From NCBI RefSeq assembly GCF_016097555.1, contig NC_054712.1, positions 48,470,318 through 48,534,317 on the forward strand: a stretch of DNA of 64,000 nt, in the 5' to 3' direction. This DNA comes from Gigantopelta aegis. Lineage: Eukaryota > Mollusca > Gastropoda > Neomphalida > Peltospiridae. A program made the translations under genes and the position numbers. Shown here in pieces: positions 43,511 through 56,235 of this stretch. The notes beneath the pieces were generated by a model. It was not told the DNA's origin and did no database searches. It worked only from the letters and a program-made list of their open reading frames with translations. Each line of letters starts with the position of its first letter. The first letter of the stretch is position 1.

Positions 43511-45584
43511 AGGAAACGTACAAAACTAGTTGCTGAAACTGAGCTAGCACTGGCTATAACTGTATTTTAACACATATACATGTACACACACAATCACTAA
43601 GTAAATTAGTACCATAAATGCATTAAGTTGCATTTTTCTTTAATGGTTGCGTTAATAGTTGATTATGAATCCAGTTTATTTTTTATAAGATATTAAGCTC
43701 CCTATGCATGACAACACCATTGAGTATATTATGCTTATTAATAATAATAATAACAAAACAATACATCAGTTATAAATTTGTTTATACAATACTAGTTTAT
43801 AGAAGAAATATTTGAACGTTGTAGGAAGCAGTTCTAATGAAATAAATAGCATTCCGAAAGCCCAATTGTATAAAACATACGGTAGGCCTATATTGTTAAA
43901 TTATATATACCATGTTATTTTAAGTCAATACCCCAGGATCGCCGTAACGAAAACGACAACAACAAAAACGCAAACACAAACACAAACAGTACCCAAAAAT
44001 AGACACCCCCCTCCCTCAACAAACAAAACAATTCCCAACCAATAACACATGATATTGAGACGGACAATGACATTATGATCAAATTATAAATTTCAAATGC
44101 CCAAACAACGACGTGGCTTAAGTTTCAAACATAATTAAACGATCCATGATATGTTTACTTGTAAATGTCACGTTCATCCACAAATGTATGGTGTGTGAGC
44201 TTCTTTACTACTTTTTTTCTGAGAAGCCAGGCTATTTTAATCCCTAGTTAGAGGTTTTAAAATAATTGACCAATTCATAATAACAACGTTCATTCACATT
44301 TGCATTACTACGGAACAAATATATTATAGGGTTGCAAATGAATTAGGCTGTTAATTTTTGTACTCTGTATAAATACGAAAATAAAGTCTGGCAAACACCA
44401 TGGGGATTGCTTGCCCCACCTATTACAGATTGTGTCCGCCCCCCTCCCTCTCCACTCCAAATTACGGGCCTGCTCACATAATAAGTGAACATTGAAAAAG
44501 TGGACCGATAGATCGAATGCGCAAAGCGCCCGAGGTTTTTTTTTTGGGGGGGGGGGGGGGGTCTGAGGACATTATCCCTCGGAAATTTTTAAAAAGTAGA
44601 TGTATGTCCTGAAATGTTATTTCTTGTATTCCACAAGTAAAATTCACCAGACAGAGTGAATACATGGTGAAAAGTTTCATGCCAGAATCGGAATTGAAAT
44701 CGGAATCGAAGTCGGAATCAGTTTCCTGCGACACAAGCACCTTAAGCGTGCGCTCAACTTCTTTAGATAAAGTTTGTTTTGTTTAACACTAAAGAACATT
44801 GATTTATGAATCAACGACAATTGGATGTCAGTTTGTAATTTTATCATAATAGTCTTAGAGAAGAAACCCACTACATTGTTTCAAGAGTTCTTTTATATGC
44901 ACAATCCCACAGACAAGATAACACATACCACGGCCTTTGATATACCATTCGCTGTGTACTGGATGGAACTAGAAATAGCCCAATGGGCCACTGACTGGCT
45001 GACTAAGCTAAATCACACTGCCTAACTAACCTAACCACTACACGACAAAGGCTGGTTGATGAATCTGTATATAAGTTGCCTAGATAATATTTTAGGAATT
45101 CGATGACGTCACCTGTCATGGCTGACTTGTGAATGGAATCATCATTATTACAATTTTTTCATTAGATTGTTTGAAATGTGACACACCAGACTTTGTATAA
45201 ACAACGCCAAGACTTTATTTTATCTACACTAATAGTACACAAGTGATTATACATTCGAAAATGATGTCGGTTATTTGCATCAAGACATTATGCTTGTTGA
45301 CAATATGTTGAACATTGCTTTCCTTTTATCATAAATTTCAATTTATGGTTTGACAGTGCGTATTGTAATTGTTATATTTCTGTGAATTTTTATAAAATAC
45401 CATAACGTAAATGCTGTTTATGTTTTGACTTTGAAAAGTTCAGTGTCAATTGTTATGCGGATACAATTTTATTTAGCAGCTTCCATTTAGAATGAAGTAG
45501 CACAAGTTGAAATGATAATTGATTGAGACTCAGTTTGTGTGAAGTGTAATGCTTGGGTTACTAAGACGACAGCTAAACAAACAA
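43511..45584. other. Intergenic region between COX4 and SYS1
   Basis: The two genes are head to head about 2 kb apart. The region holds an (AAT)n run near 43740, a T-run and G-run (44533-44562), a SINE (44769-45010), and AT-rich DNA just before SYS1. No other gene is recognised. The SYS1 promoter is presumably in 45100-45540, without a distinctive motif. Confidence 0.5.
44769..45010 (-). mobile_element. SINE, decayed
   Basis: TTGTTTTGTTTAACACTAAA tail, core CCTTTGATATACCATTCGCT and CCCAATGGGCCACTGAC; head lost or degraded. Confidence 0.65.
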
Positions 45585-48500
45585 ATGGCGGGGCATTTTA
45601 GAAGCAATGTGTGGGACCCTGTTCTAATTTTATCACAGATTGTTTCCATGCAGTCGATTTTCTACATAATGCTTGGATTCTGGATTTACGTCTTGGATCT
45701 TATTGGAAGATTTGATTTGTCATTAGAACAACTGTTCTCACAAGTTGTAAGTAAACAATGGCACGGTGCATGCAAGTCAACAGTTTTTAAGTTATATGGC
45801 TCAAACTTAATGGCAACACTGGTGGCAATTATCGTTGTTGAGATATAAATTGCTGTCGGTCGGGAACAACACTAATGGCACCTTTGTGCTGACAGATAAG
45901 AATTTCTGCCATTCGTAAAACTCCTCAAGCCGGTGTACATTATCTGCCAGTATTTAACATTATATGTATAATGACTGTTCTGTGGTTGGTGATTGACGTA
46001 TAAATTCATTTGTACCTGACAAATTTAAAAAAGAAGAAGGTAACTATCAGTTGAATCTAGGCCTGTGTTCAGCCAGACATTTACCACTAAATGTTTGCAA
46101 ACTATTTTGACTGGTTCCTGGCTACACAGAAAAATAACCTTTTAGTAACATTGGTTATTTGCTGCAAAAGCCACTGTTGAGAAACTGTCATCGGCAGACT
46201 CGAGATTGCCATCAGTTTGCCCTTTCAGTGTTTCACCCATTGCAATTTTAAAGTACATTTAATACTTTATTAGCATTAATTAATAGGGGTGCAGAAAGTA
46301 CTTGCCAGCTCGCCAAATGCACATAAAAAGTCTGATGGATGAGTTAAAAAATGCAACTACCAGTCCGACGGGTTATCTTGTCTTTTTCTGACTGTAAATT
46401 TGTATTTATGTTGCTGGTGTGAATAGATTGTTTTGTAATATACCATGTCACTTAAATTTTGTAAATCTATATATATTATATGAAAGAAACGTTAAAAAAT
46501 GTGTGTATCAGAACATTGTATTTCAAAATTCAAAAGTCTGGTGGACTAGTACTAATAGAAATTTTTGTGGGCTAATTAATTTTAGTTGGTTCTGGTCTGG
46601 CTGGCTAGTGAAATATTTTCCATTTCTGCACTCTGATTGATATATTCTTACCTGTGCTGTTTATATTTTTGCACAGTTCATTTACGCTGTTTTAACTGAA
46701 CTCTTGAATGTTTACATTGATGTCATAATTTCATTTATATAAAATTTACCATAGTTTGATAGCCGACATATTTTTTACACTGGGGTGTTAAACATTCATT
46801 CATTCATTCATTCATTCATTCATTCATTCATTCATTCATTATTTGAAATATTCAGAGGTCATATTATGATCTAAGTGTTAATCTTTTCAATTTGGATTGT
46901 GATGGTAGCTTAGTAGAGTTATTAATGGTGAGCATTCTGCAGGCCTTGTGTTTTATGGTAAGTGATCACTTGCGGCGGCCATCACTGGCCTAAACTATGT
47001 TTTAGGTGTGCTATAAATCACCTGTCTAACCAATCATAATGCATACCTAAACAAATATGATCTTACTGTGCAGTGGGGAATTATTAAACCATTTATTTAC
47101 CTCAGAATGTAAAGATCGAAAACCTATTCCATTTTCTGGAAATTGGTTCCCACATTTCCTGCCATAAATAAAAATTTAAAAAGCAAGGGTTTGCTAAGGA
47201 GTATTAAAACAGTAAATAGTGTTTTCCCTAGCTTGTTTTAGCATGGTGCAGCACCATGCCTCAATAGTCTAGCACCATCTTGCCTTAATCGGGACCATGC
47301 TGCCCTGAGTGTTTTCCCTAGCTTGTTTTAGCATGGTGGAGCACCATGCCTCAATAGTCTAGCACCATCTTGCCTCAATCAGGACCATGCTGCCCCGAGT
47401 GTTTTCCCTAGCTTGTTTTAGCATGGTGCAGCACCATGCCTCAGTAGTCTAGCACCATCTTGCCTCAATCAGGACCATGCTGCCCCGAGTGTTTTCCCTA
47501 GCTTGTTTTAGCATGGTGCAGCACCATGCCTCAGTACTCTAGCACCAGTAATTGGCGAGTGTTTTCCCTATCAGTCTAGCACCACCATGACCAGCTTGTT
47601 AGCATGGTGCACCTCCCTGAGTGTTTTCCCTAGCTTGTTTTAGCATGGTGCAGCACCATGCCTCAGTACTCTGCACCATCTTGCCTTAATTTTCCCCGAG
47701 TGTTTTCCCTATTGTGCAGCAGCACCATGCCTCAATAGTCTAGCACCATCTTGCCTCAATCAGGACCATGCTGCCCTGAGTGTTTTCCCTAGCTTGTTTT
47801 AGCATGGTGCAGCACCATGCCTCAGTAGTCTAGCACCATCTTGCCTCAATCAGGACCATGCTGCCCCGAGTGTTTTCCCTAGCTTGTTTTAGCATGGTGC
47901 AGCACCATGCCTCAATAGTCTAGCACCATCTTGCCTCAATCAGGACCATGCTGCCCTGAGTGTTTTCCCTAGCTTGTTTTAGCATGGTGCAGCACCATGC
48001 CTCAGTACTCTAGCACCATCTTGCCTTAATCAGGACCATGCTGCCCTGAGTGTTTTCCCTAGCTTGTTTTAGCATGGTGCAGCACCATGCCTCAATAGTC
48101 TAGCACAATCTTGCCTCAATCAGGACCATGCTGCCCCGAGTGTTTTCCCTAGCTTGTTTTAGCATGGTGCAGCACCATGCCTCAATAGTCTAGCACCATC
48201 AGGACCATGCTGCCCTGAGTGTTTTCCCTAGCTTGTTTTAGCATGGTGCAGCACCATGCCTCAGTACTCTAGCACCATCTTGCCTTAATCAGGACCATGC
48301 TGCCCTGAGTGTTTTCCCTAGCTTGTTTTAGCATGGTGCAGCACCATGCCTCAATAGTCTAGCACCATCTTGCCTCAATCAGGACCATGCTGCCCTGAGT
48401 GTTTTCCCTAGCTTGTTTTAGCATGGTGCAGCACCATGCCTCAGTAGTCTAGCACCATCTTGCCTCAATCAGGACCATGCTGCCCCGAGTGTTTTCCCTA

Positions 48501-51500
48501 GCTTGTTTTAGCATGGTGCAGCACCATGCCTCAGTAGTCTAGCACAATCTTGCCTCAATCAGGACCATGCTGCCCCGAGTGTTTTCCCTAGCTTGTTTTA
48601 GCATGGTGCAGCACCATGCCTCAATAGTCTAGGCATCTTGCCTCAATCAGGACCATGCTGCCTGTTTTCCCTAGCTTGTTTTAGCATGGTGAGCACCATG
48701 TTTTCCCTCAATCAGCATGCTGTTTTCCCTAGCTTGTTTTAGCATGGTGCAGCACCATGCCTCAATAGTCTAGCACCATCTTGCCTCAATCAGGACCATG
48801 CTGCCCCGAGTGTTTTCCCTAGCTTGTTTTAGCATGGTGCAGCACCATGCCTCAGTAGTCTAGCACCATCTTGCCTCAATCAGGACCATGCTGCCCCGAG
48901 TGTTTTCCCTAGCTTGTTTTAGCATGGTGCAGCACCATGCCTCATAGTCTAGCACCATCTTGCCTTAATCAGGACCATGCTGCCCTGAGTGTTTTCCCTA
49001 GCTTGTTTTAGCATGGTGCAGCACCATGCCTCAGTACTCTAGCACCATCTTGCCTTAATCAGGACCATGCTGCCCTGAGTGTTTTCCCTAGCTTGTTTTA
49101 GCATGGTGCAGCACCATGCCTCAATAGTCTAGCACAATCTTGCCCTCAGGATCAGCTTGTTTTACCATGCAGCACCATGCCTCGAGTCTAGCACAATCTT
49201 TCAATCAGGACCCTAGCTTGTTTTAGCATGGTGCCTCAGCACCATCTTGTGTTTTCCCTAGCTTGTTTTAGCATGGTGCAGCACCATGCCTCAATAGTCT
49301 AGCACCATCTTGCCTCAATCAGGACCATGCTGCCCCGAGTGTTTTCCCTAGCTTGTTTTAGCATGGTGCAGCACCATGCCTCAGTACTCTAGCACCATCT
49401 TGCCTTAATCAGGACCATGCTGCCCCTGAGTGTTTTCCCTAGCTTGTTTTAGCATGGTGCAGCACCATGCCTCAGTACTCTAGCACCATCTTGCCTTAAT
49501 CAGGACCATGCTGCCCTGAGTGTTTTCCCTAGCTTGTTTTAGCATGGTGCAGCACCATGCCTCAATAGTCTAGCACCATCTTGCCTCAATCAGGACCATG
49601 CTGCCCTGAGTGTTTTCCCTAGCTTGTTTTAGCATGGTGCAGCACCATGCCTCAATAGTCTAGCACCATCTTGCCTCAATCAGGACCATGCTGCCCCGAG
49701 TGTTTTCCCTAGCTTGTTTTAGCATGGTGCAGCACCATGCCTCAATAGTCTAGCACCATCTTGCCTTAATCAGGACCATGCTGCCCTGAGTGTTTTCCCT
49801 AGCTTGTTTTAGCATGGTGCAGCACCATGCCTCAGTACTCTAGCACCATCTTGCCTTAATCAGGACCATGCTGCCCCGAGTGTTTTCCCTAGCTTGTTTT
49901 AGCATGGTGCAGCACCATGCCTCAGTACTCTAGCACCATCTTGCCTTAATCAGTGCCATGCTGCCCTGAGTGTTTTCCCTAGCTTGTTTTAGCATGGTGC
50001 AGCACCATGCCTCAATAGTCTAGCACCATCTTGCCTCAATCAGGACCATGCTGCCCTGAGTGTTTTCCCTAGCTTGTTTTAGCATGGTGCAGCACCATGC
50101 CTCAATAGTCTAGCACCATCTTGCCTTAATCAGGACCATGCTGCCCCGAGATTAAACAAGCCTTTTTCACTAATTAATTCTAAAATTGCCTTTATAAAAC
50201 ACCCAAAAAGGTATTACTAATTAATAAAATATGCCTTTTATATCTTTTGCCATTCATTTATTAAAGCAAGCACATAAATTACATTAATGTTTATTTCAAT
50301 TAATTTTTGTGTGTTTTAAATGAAAAACAAGTGCCCTGAAAATGGTAAAAATGCCCCAAAAGTGTTTGGTCTACCATGCCGTGCCAAATTTCTAAGGAAA
50401 ACACTAGTAAAGTAATAACTAGAAATTAACAGCAATAACACTACCAACATTTTGCAAGGTTCTCTCAAACAAAAGCAAAGTAAAATGGCCAAGAACCAAA
50501 AGTTATGTTTATTTCTTAAGCTGTTTGTGGGGCATTCTTTGATCAGGACAAAAAGAACTTACATATATATTAATTCAGTAACACAAATGTTTATGATAGC
50601 CATCATCATAGGCATAGGCTACCTTTGTTTCTTGGGACAAATTTCAAGCTTCCATATTAAAAGGTTTATCAGGGTGGGTTCTTTTTCACTTGCCTGCAAA
50701 TTTTAAAACATTAGGCTGATTTTGTCGTAAATAGATTTTCAGACTGTTTGCAACTGGTGATTACTTCAACAATTATATATGAGAGTGGCAAAAAGGCTTA
50801 TATGTAGAATACTTTCTTTACAAAAGTTAAAGTTGAAGTTTGTTTTGTTTAACAACATCACTAGAGCACATTGATTTATTATTCATCAGCTATTGGATGT
50901 CAAACATTTAATATTTGTTTACTCGTACATGTACTTGTAATGTTAAAGAAAACCTGCTAGGGTCTACACGAGTACTCAGGCATTTACAGGACTCGAGTAC
51001 CAGTGCAAGGAATGTTGAGCACACTCATTTAATTAAAAACATTTTTAATGTCATTTTGCCATAATATGCTTGTCCCCGGTTACATTATAGGGCTATAGGA
51101 CAAAAGTGAAATGCAATACGATGGCATCATTTGGCATCCATGTTCAGTGCTGGAATTAAGATGCATAATGCTATTTTTACTTTATTCCTTAGTCTCATCA
51201 TGATGCAGTGTAAGTGTTGGGTACTCGGGTCCAGGTCGAGTTTGACCCTCGAGTATTCGAGTCCAATATTTTGAACTCGTGGAGGCTCTAAAACCTGCTA
51301 TATATTTTCATTTAGCTAGAAGAAGTTTTAAAACTTTCATGTAGAGTGGATTAAAAAAAAAAAATCTATTTTGTGGGGAGTATACTGGTACATGTACAGT
51401 ACATTTACGTGGATGCATTTTGACTGAAACCCTTTAAAACCTAATTAAATTTTTATTTCAGGATTTGGGATTGTATGAAGACTCTGCAAGAACAAATGTA

Positions 51501-53883
51501 ATTGCATACACCCTGAACAGTTTAACATGGTAAGTGTTTCTGCAGAACAGCTGGAAACAAATTATGTAGACTTGAACCCAATTTTTCTTCTCTTTTTTTT
51601 CCAGGAATTTAACCCTACGTTGAAAAATGGAGCAGACCTAATTCTTTTTGTCACTGTTTGGTTTTTTTTTTTTTTGGTTTTTTTATTAATATGTAGGTGA
51701 AAAGAGTTCATACATTTTATCTGGACCCATAGGAGTAAATCCAGTTTAAAAAAACCCTACCTAATATACTTACAAGTACCAAAATCTTTTACGGAATGTT
51801 CCCGGAAACACAATTTAGTTTTTAGGCCTTATATCTCATTTCGAGGTTACAAGCTATAACCTAAGGCTATCCAGTTGCTCAAGACCATGTATAGTTTATC
51901 TATAAGATCTTATCAGGTGAGTGTGATGGACACTGGACGTGACACACTTTAAATGGTATCACTACATGTACCTTCCTCCTAGACTAACCAGAATTCCCAA
52001 AGACTTTGTATTGCAACCGGCCTCGGTGGAGTAGTGGTTAGGCCATCGGTCTACAGGTTGGTAGGTACAGGGTTCGGATCCCAGTCGAGGCATGCGATTT
52101 TTAATCCAGATACAGACTCCAAACCCTGAGTGAGTGCTCCGCAAGGCTCAGTGGGTAGGTGTAAACCACTTGCACCGACCAGTGATCCATAACTGGTTCA
52201 ACAAAGGCCATGGTTTGTGCTATCCTGTCTGTGGGAAGCGCAAATAAAAGATCTCTTGCTGCTAATCGGAAAGAGTAGCCCATGTAGTGGCGACAGCGGG
52301 TTTCCTCTCAAAATCTGTGTGGTCCTTAACCATATGTCTGATGCCATATAACCGTAAATAAAATGTGTTGAGTGCGTCGTTAAATAAAACATTTCTTTCT
52401 TTCTTTCATTGTATTGCAATGCTTGTCTTTTGAGTGTATTAAAATGTAATGCAAACATTATAATTTGTATACACACTAGCTTCCATTTAACAAGTCCACA
52501 GAAACCATTGTAATTTGTATATGCTAGCCTCCATTTAACAGGTCTGCGGAAACCAGTGGGGGAGGGGGGTTGTACCCTCCACTTGATGACCATATAATTT
52601 AGTTTACTTTTTTCTCTCCTACAATTTATTTTTATAAACACCTAACCTGTAAAACAACTGAAAATTTAATTTTATACTCCTAGTCTCGGTGGTGGTGTGA
52701 TTAAGCCATCGGACCTAAGGCTGGTAGGTACTGGGTTCACAGCCCGGTACCGGCTCCCACTCAGAGCGAGTTTTAACAACTTGATGGGTAGGTATAAGAT
52801 CACTACACCCTCTTCTCTCTCACTAGCTACTAACCACTGACAACTAACCCACTGTCCTGGACAGACAGCCCAGATAACTGAGGTGTGTGCCTAGGACAGC
52901 GTGCTTGAACCTTAATTGGATATAAGCATGACAATAAGTAGAAATGAATGAATTTTTGTAGCACAGATGCTAAGAATTAAATTTCAGGCCATCCAAAGAA
53001 AATAAATGCATATAAGTGAGGCCCAGTGAGCATAACCCCACAGCTTTTAACACCTTCAAATATCAATTCTATAGGCCCGATTCATTTCTCATTCTTATAC
53101 ACCCATTGGTGAGAGCATCACTCGTTATTTTTGGTGACACATATTTGTTTACACATGTATTTGTGTTAAAAATGTCAAAACATTTGACTAGCTACTCCTA
53201 GGTGATGACCAGATCACCAGTGCCATACATCCAAATTGCAATGAAAACAGCACGATCGAAATCGATTACACAGTGACGTATAGTTAACCTGATAATCATT
53301 TGTCCGTGATATGCAAGTTAGCTTTTCAATGCAAGGGCTGTAAATAACTTTTAGTTGAAAAAGATGTAAAAATTTGCTTAAAACCTGGTCTTTTTTAGAA
53401 TATGTAAGAAATAGAATAATATAACTGTGTCCGTTAGATACCATTTATCTTACAACTCGTTGTTTAAAACGTGTCAAACTCACTTTCACTCATTAGATAC
53501 ATTTTAAAACAACTCATAAGATAACATTCATGTATTATTATCTATTTGAAAAATCCCATTTATTTAACAGTTGATATTACAAAAATGAAAAGATTTATAA
53601 AGTCGAACGTGTTATTGATTTGTACATTTCTTTTCATTTCAGTGCACTGGGCTTGTGGTTAGTAGTGCGGAAAACAAAACAGTGTCTGGATTTCGCGGCC
53701 ACGGTTCACTTGTTACATTTCGTATCGTGTTGGATATACGGGGGTCACGTTCCACAGACGTTCTGGTGGTGGCTTACCAACATAGTGTCCATGACGCTGA
53801 TGACTGTGCTCGGGGAATTCCTGTGTATGAGGACAGAGTTGAAGGCCATTCCAGTTGGCATGGGACCCAAGGTCGATTTATAA
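45585..53883 (+). CDS. SYS1: SYS1 Golgi trafficking protein
   Basis: Exons 45585-45746, 51462-51529, 53643-53883; 471 nt, 156 aa, the same length as human SYS1. SYS1 is a four-TM Golgi protein that recruits the ARFRP1/Arl3p GTPase to the trans-Golgi. The start MAGHFRSNVWDPVLILSQIV matches human MAGQFRSYVWDPLLILSQIV as recalled. Later blocks: NVIAYTLNSLTCALGLWLVV (TM2), KQCLDFAATVHLLHFVSCWI (TM3), WWWLTNIVSMTLMTVLGEFL (TM4) and CMRTELKAIP at the tail. An in-frame ATG at 45549 would add MLGLLRRQLNKQ, right after an in-frame stop; the shorter start is chosen by homology. Intron 1 (5.7 kb) holds a 3.2-kb satellite-bearing element. A possible poly(A) signal ATTAAA is at 53975-53980. Confidence 0.94.
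45853..46330. mobile_element. Decayed MITE related to 28388-28723
   Basis: GGTGTACATTATCTGCCAGT is the inverse of GGCAGATAATGTACACC in the element at 28388, and GATTGCCATCAGTTTGCC / GTGTTTCACCC continue the similarity. In SYS1 intron 1. Confidence 0.45.
46791..46841. repeat. (CATT)n microsatellite
   Basis: Twelve uninterrupted CATT units. Confidence 0.95.
47217..50406. mobile_element. TIR-bounded element filled by a 90-bp satellite
   Basis: The left end is TAGTGTTTTCCCTAG and the inverse of the right end is TAGTGTTTTCCTTAG (one mismatch in 15), with GTAAA directly outside both ends (47212-47216 and 50407-50411). About 32 copies of a 90-bp unit run from 47217 to 50150; each starts with the left terminal repeat itself and contains GCATGGTGC-A-GCACCATGC, a hairpin with perfect 9-bp arms. 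The unique right part (50151-50406) ends with a related half-site, CTACCATGCCGTGCC. Several units are scrambled or shortened (47550-47700, 48630-48730, 49140-49250). TAGTG fits the hAT end pattern, but the target duplication is 5-6 bp, so the superfamily is open. No transposase. Confidence 0.85.
50826..51340 (-). mobile_element. SINE interrupted by a hAT MITE
   Basis: The SINE tail GTTTTGTTTAACAACATCAC to AAAGAAAACCTGC (50826-50957) resumes at 51299 with TATATATTTTCATTTAGCTA. Reading across the insert restores the family's usual order (GAGGAAACCYGCTACATTTT). The 3'-most core and head are missing. Confidence 0.7.
50958..51290. mobile_element. hAT MITE with 8-bp target duplication
   Basis: It begins TAGGGTCTACACGAGT and ends ACTCGTGGAGGCTCTA; AAACCTGC occurs on both sides (50950-50957 and 51291-51298). 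Internal ACTCGAGTACC / GGGTACTCGGG form further inverted pairs. 333 bp, non-coding. Confidence 0.88.
52017..52408 (+). mobile_element. Full SINE (TTAGGCC head)
   Basis: Head CCTCGGTGGAGTAGTGGTTA, core AACTGGTTCAACAAAGGCCA, tail GTCGTTAAATAAAACATTTC. Target duplication TTGTATTGCAA at 52006-52016 and 52409-52419. In SYS1 intron 2, about 490 bp after exon 2. Confidence 0.92.
52681..52965 (+). mobile_element. Second SINE family (GGACCTAAGGCTGG head)
   Basis: Head GTCTCGGTGGTGGTGTGATT with a B-box-like TGGGTTCACAGCCC. The body (CTCTCACTAGCTACTAACC, TAACTGAGGTGTGTGCC) is unlike the other SINEs, and the 3' end is an AATGAATGAA repeat. A separate tRNA-derived family. Confidence 0.65.
53385..53545. 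repeat. Copy of the inverted-repeat element at 26972-27150
   Basis: AAGAAATAGAATA, GATACCATTTAT and CATTAGATACATTTTAAAAC recur in the same order as in intron 12 of the C20orf96 homologue. Lies just before SYS1 exon 3. Confidence 0.45.
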
Positions 53884-54051
53884 AATAATGACTATTAATT
53901 TATTTTAGGATCCGTATCAGTATCTGGGAGTTTATTTTTGTTTTCGCTGATGTATATATATATGTTCATGCATTATTAAATATTTGTTGGCACATTGAGC
54001 AGCTTTCAAGAGTGTTATTGGAGACGGAAGAATTAATTTTCTGTCAACAAG

Positions 54052-54345
54052 GAAGGAAGGAAATGTTTTAACGACGCACTCAGCACATTTTATTTACGGT
54101 TATATGACGTCCGATATATGGTTAAGGATCACACAGACATTGAGAGAGGAAACCCCCTGTCACCACTTCATGGGCAACTCCTTTCGATGAGTTTTTTATA
54201 TGCACCATCCCACAGCCTTTGATATACCAGTCGTGGTGCACTGGCTGGAATGAGGAATGGGCCCATTGACAGGGATCGATCCCAAACCAAGCCATGCATC
54301 AAGTGAGCGCTTTACCACTGGGCTACACGTACATCCCGCCCCTAT
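54052..54345 (-). mobile_element. Full SINE with target duplication
   Basis: Tail AACGACGCACTCAGCACATT to head GAGCGCTTTACCACTGGGCT. CTGTCAACAAG flanks it (54041-54051 and 54346-54356). Confidence 0.92.
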
Positions 54346-54685
54346 CTGTCAACAAGCAGGAGAACAGCAATGGTTCTGTTGGAGGGCAGAAATGTAGATA
54401 GTTCAGAAATGGCTAAATGTCTTATCAATTCCATGCTGTTCGATAATGTCGCTGTCTAGTGTTGAAGCACACTTTATTTAGACATAGTTTAGTCATTTTT
54501 ATTTATTTATCTTGAAAATGGCATTTTAAACTAAGACTGTGCCATCATCAGAACACACCCACATAATACATGTAGATTTGTACATTTATATTATATATGG
54601 GTCATCTTCAAGTATGGAGGCTAAAATCTGGGTCTGAGTGTTGTAGGCCTACATTTCATCACAAGACCCCCTCCCCCATGTACAA

Positions 54686-54830
54686 AGTTAAAGTTTTAGT
54701 TTTTTAATGACACCACTAGAGCACATTGATTTATTAATCATTGGCTATTGGATGTTAAACATTTGGTCATTTTGACAAATAGAGAGGAAACCTGCTACAT
54801 TTTTTCCATAAGGTCATGTCATGTCAGAGG
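54686..54830 (-). mobile_element. SINE tail fragment
   Basis: GACACCACTAGAGCACATTG and TTGGCTATTGGATGTTAAAC to GAGAGGAAACCTGCTACATT, truncated at both ends. Confidence 0.7.
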
Positions 54831-55631
54831 GTTTTACGTGCACATTCAGAGCAAGCTGTAGCGCACGCCTGTCATGCCTTGCGAAGCCTGTTTTTCTTAA
54901 ACGCAGGTGTTTAAGCACTGTAAATGTATCTAGATCCACGCGTGTAAGTCTAAACCAGGTGTTTAAGCATTGTAAATGTATGTAGTTCCACGCATGTAAT
55001 CCTAAAACAGTCTTTGTAAATTCGGCCCAATGTTTTTTTAATCACAGTAAAGTGTTCACACGATAAATAAAAAAATAAAATTGATGCAATAAAAATGCAT
55101 CGATCTTATTTGCTGTGTGAATGCTTGACAGTAATTCAAAAACATGTGACAAATATCACTTTGTGCATTTGGATTATACAGCAGTTGAGCACAATTGAAG
55201 CAATCTGATCATCATTCACTTCAAATATAAACAGCAAGTGGATAAAACAAAAGCCGTCAGAATTAGCATATTTATTTGTACATTTTGTAATAACATATTT
55301 TGAATGATGGAAAGTTTCACAAAATGCTATCCACATGTAGATGTTAGCCAGAAGATTTTCTTTAAAAATTTACACAAAACAGTAATAACATCCACTAACA
55401 CATGTCAATTTAGTATACATTTTTATTAATGCCACTGTACATTGTATTTCAAATGACCAACTCTTAGCTGGGGATTTCATATACAAATGAATACATGTAG
55501 CATTTAAGCTGAACAATTTGATATTGTCTTGAAATGAGTTGCACCATAATTTTGTAATTTAACTCCCACTTTTAGTGCAGGGATAACCTAAGACTGTTTT
55601 TCACAAAATACAATAAGTACATCCCCCCAAA

Positions 55632-55950
55632 AAGAAAGAAAGAAATATTTTATTTAACGACGCACTCAACACATTTTTTTTTACGGTTATATGGCATCGG
55701 ACATATGGTTAACGACCACACATATATTTCGAGAGGAAACCCGCTGTCACCATTTCATGGGCTACTCTTTTTGATTAGCAGCAAGGGATCTTTTATATGC
55801 ACTATCCGATAGACAGGGTAGTACATACCATGGCCTTTGATATACTAGTCGTGGTGCACTGGCTGGAACGAGAAATAGCCCAGTGTGCGCACCGATGGAG
55901 ATCGATCCCACACCGACCGACCGCTGTACTATTGGACTACATCCCACCTA
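55632..55950 (-). mobile_element. SINE
   Basis: Tail TTTAACGACGCACTCAACAC, core GATATACTAGTCGTGGTGCA, head GACTACATCCCACC. AAAAAGAA beside ACATC on both sides suggests a target duplication. Confidence 0.85.
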
Positions 55951-56027
55951 CATCAAAAAGAAGTAAAATGTGTTCCACAGACTTTCGCTTGAAGTTCAAA
56001 CAATGATCATGCTCTGTGTTTATAAGA

Positions 56028-56235
56028 CGATGCACCACAACTGTTATATCAAAGGCTGTGGTATGCGCTAGCCTGTCTGTGGGATGGTGGATATAAAAGA
56101 TACCTGGCTACTAATGGAAAAATATAGCAGGTTTCCTCTCTAACACTGTATGTGAAAATTACCAAATGACATCCAATAGCCAATAATTAATAAATCGGTG
56201 TGCTCTAGTGGTGTCGTTAAATAAAACAATTTTTT
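56028..56235 (+). mobile_element. SINE, headless copy
   Basis: Core ATGCACCACAACTGTTATAT and GGATGGTGGATATAAAAGAT, tail GTCGTTAAATAAAACAATTT. Opposite orientation to the copy just upstream. Confidence 0.75.

Noticed and set aside
45549-45584. Upstream SYS1 start adding 12 residues
   Set aside because: The homologous protein starts at MAGxFRS; the upstream ATG follows an in-frame stop and has no clearly better context. It is kept only as an alternative.
47217-50150. CRISPR array
   Set aside because: Units are joined directly without unique spacers, and the genome is eukaryotic.
52198-52641. 147-codon open frame on the minus strand
   Set aside because: Most of it is the reverse strand of a SINE.
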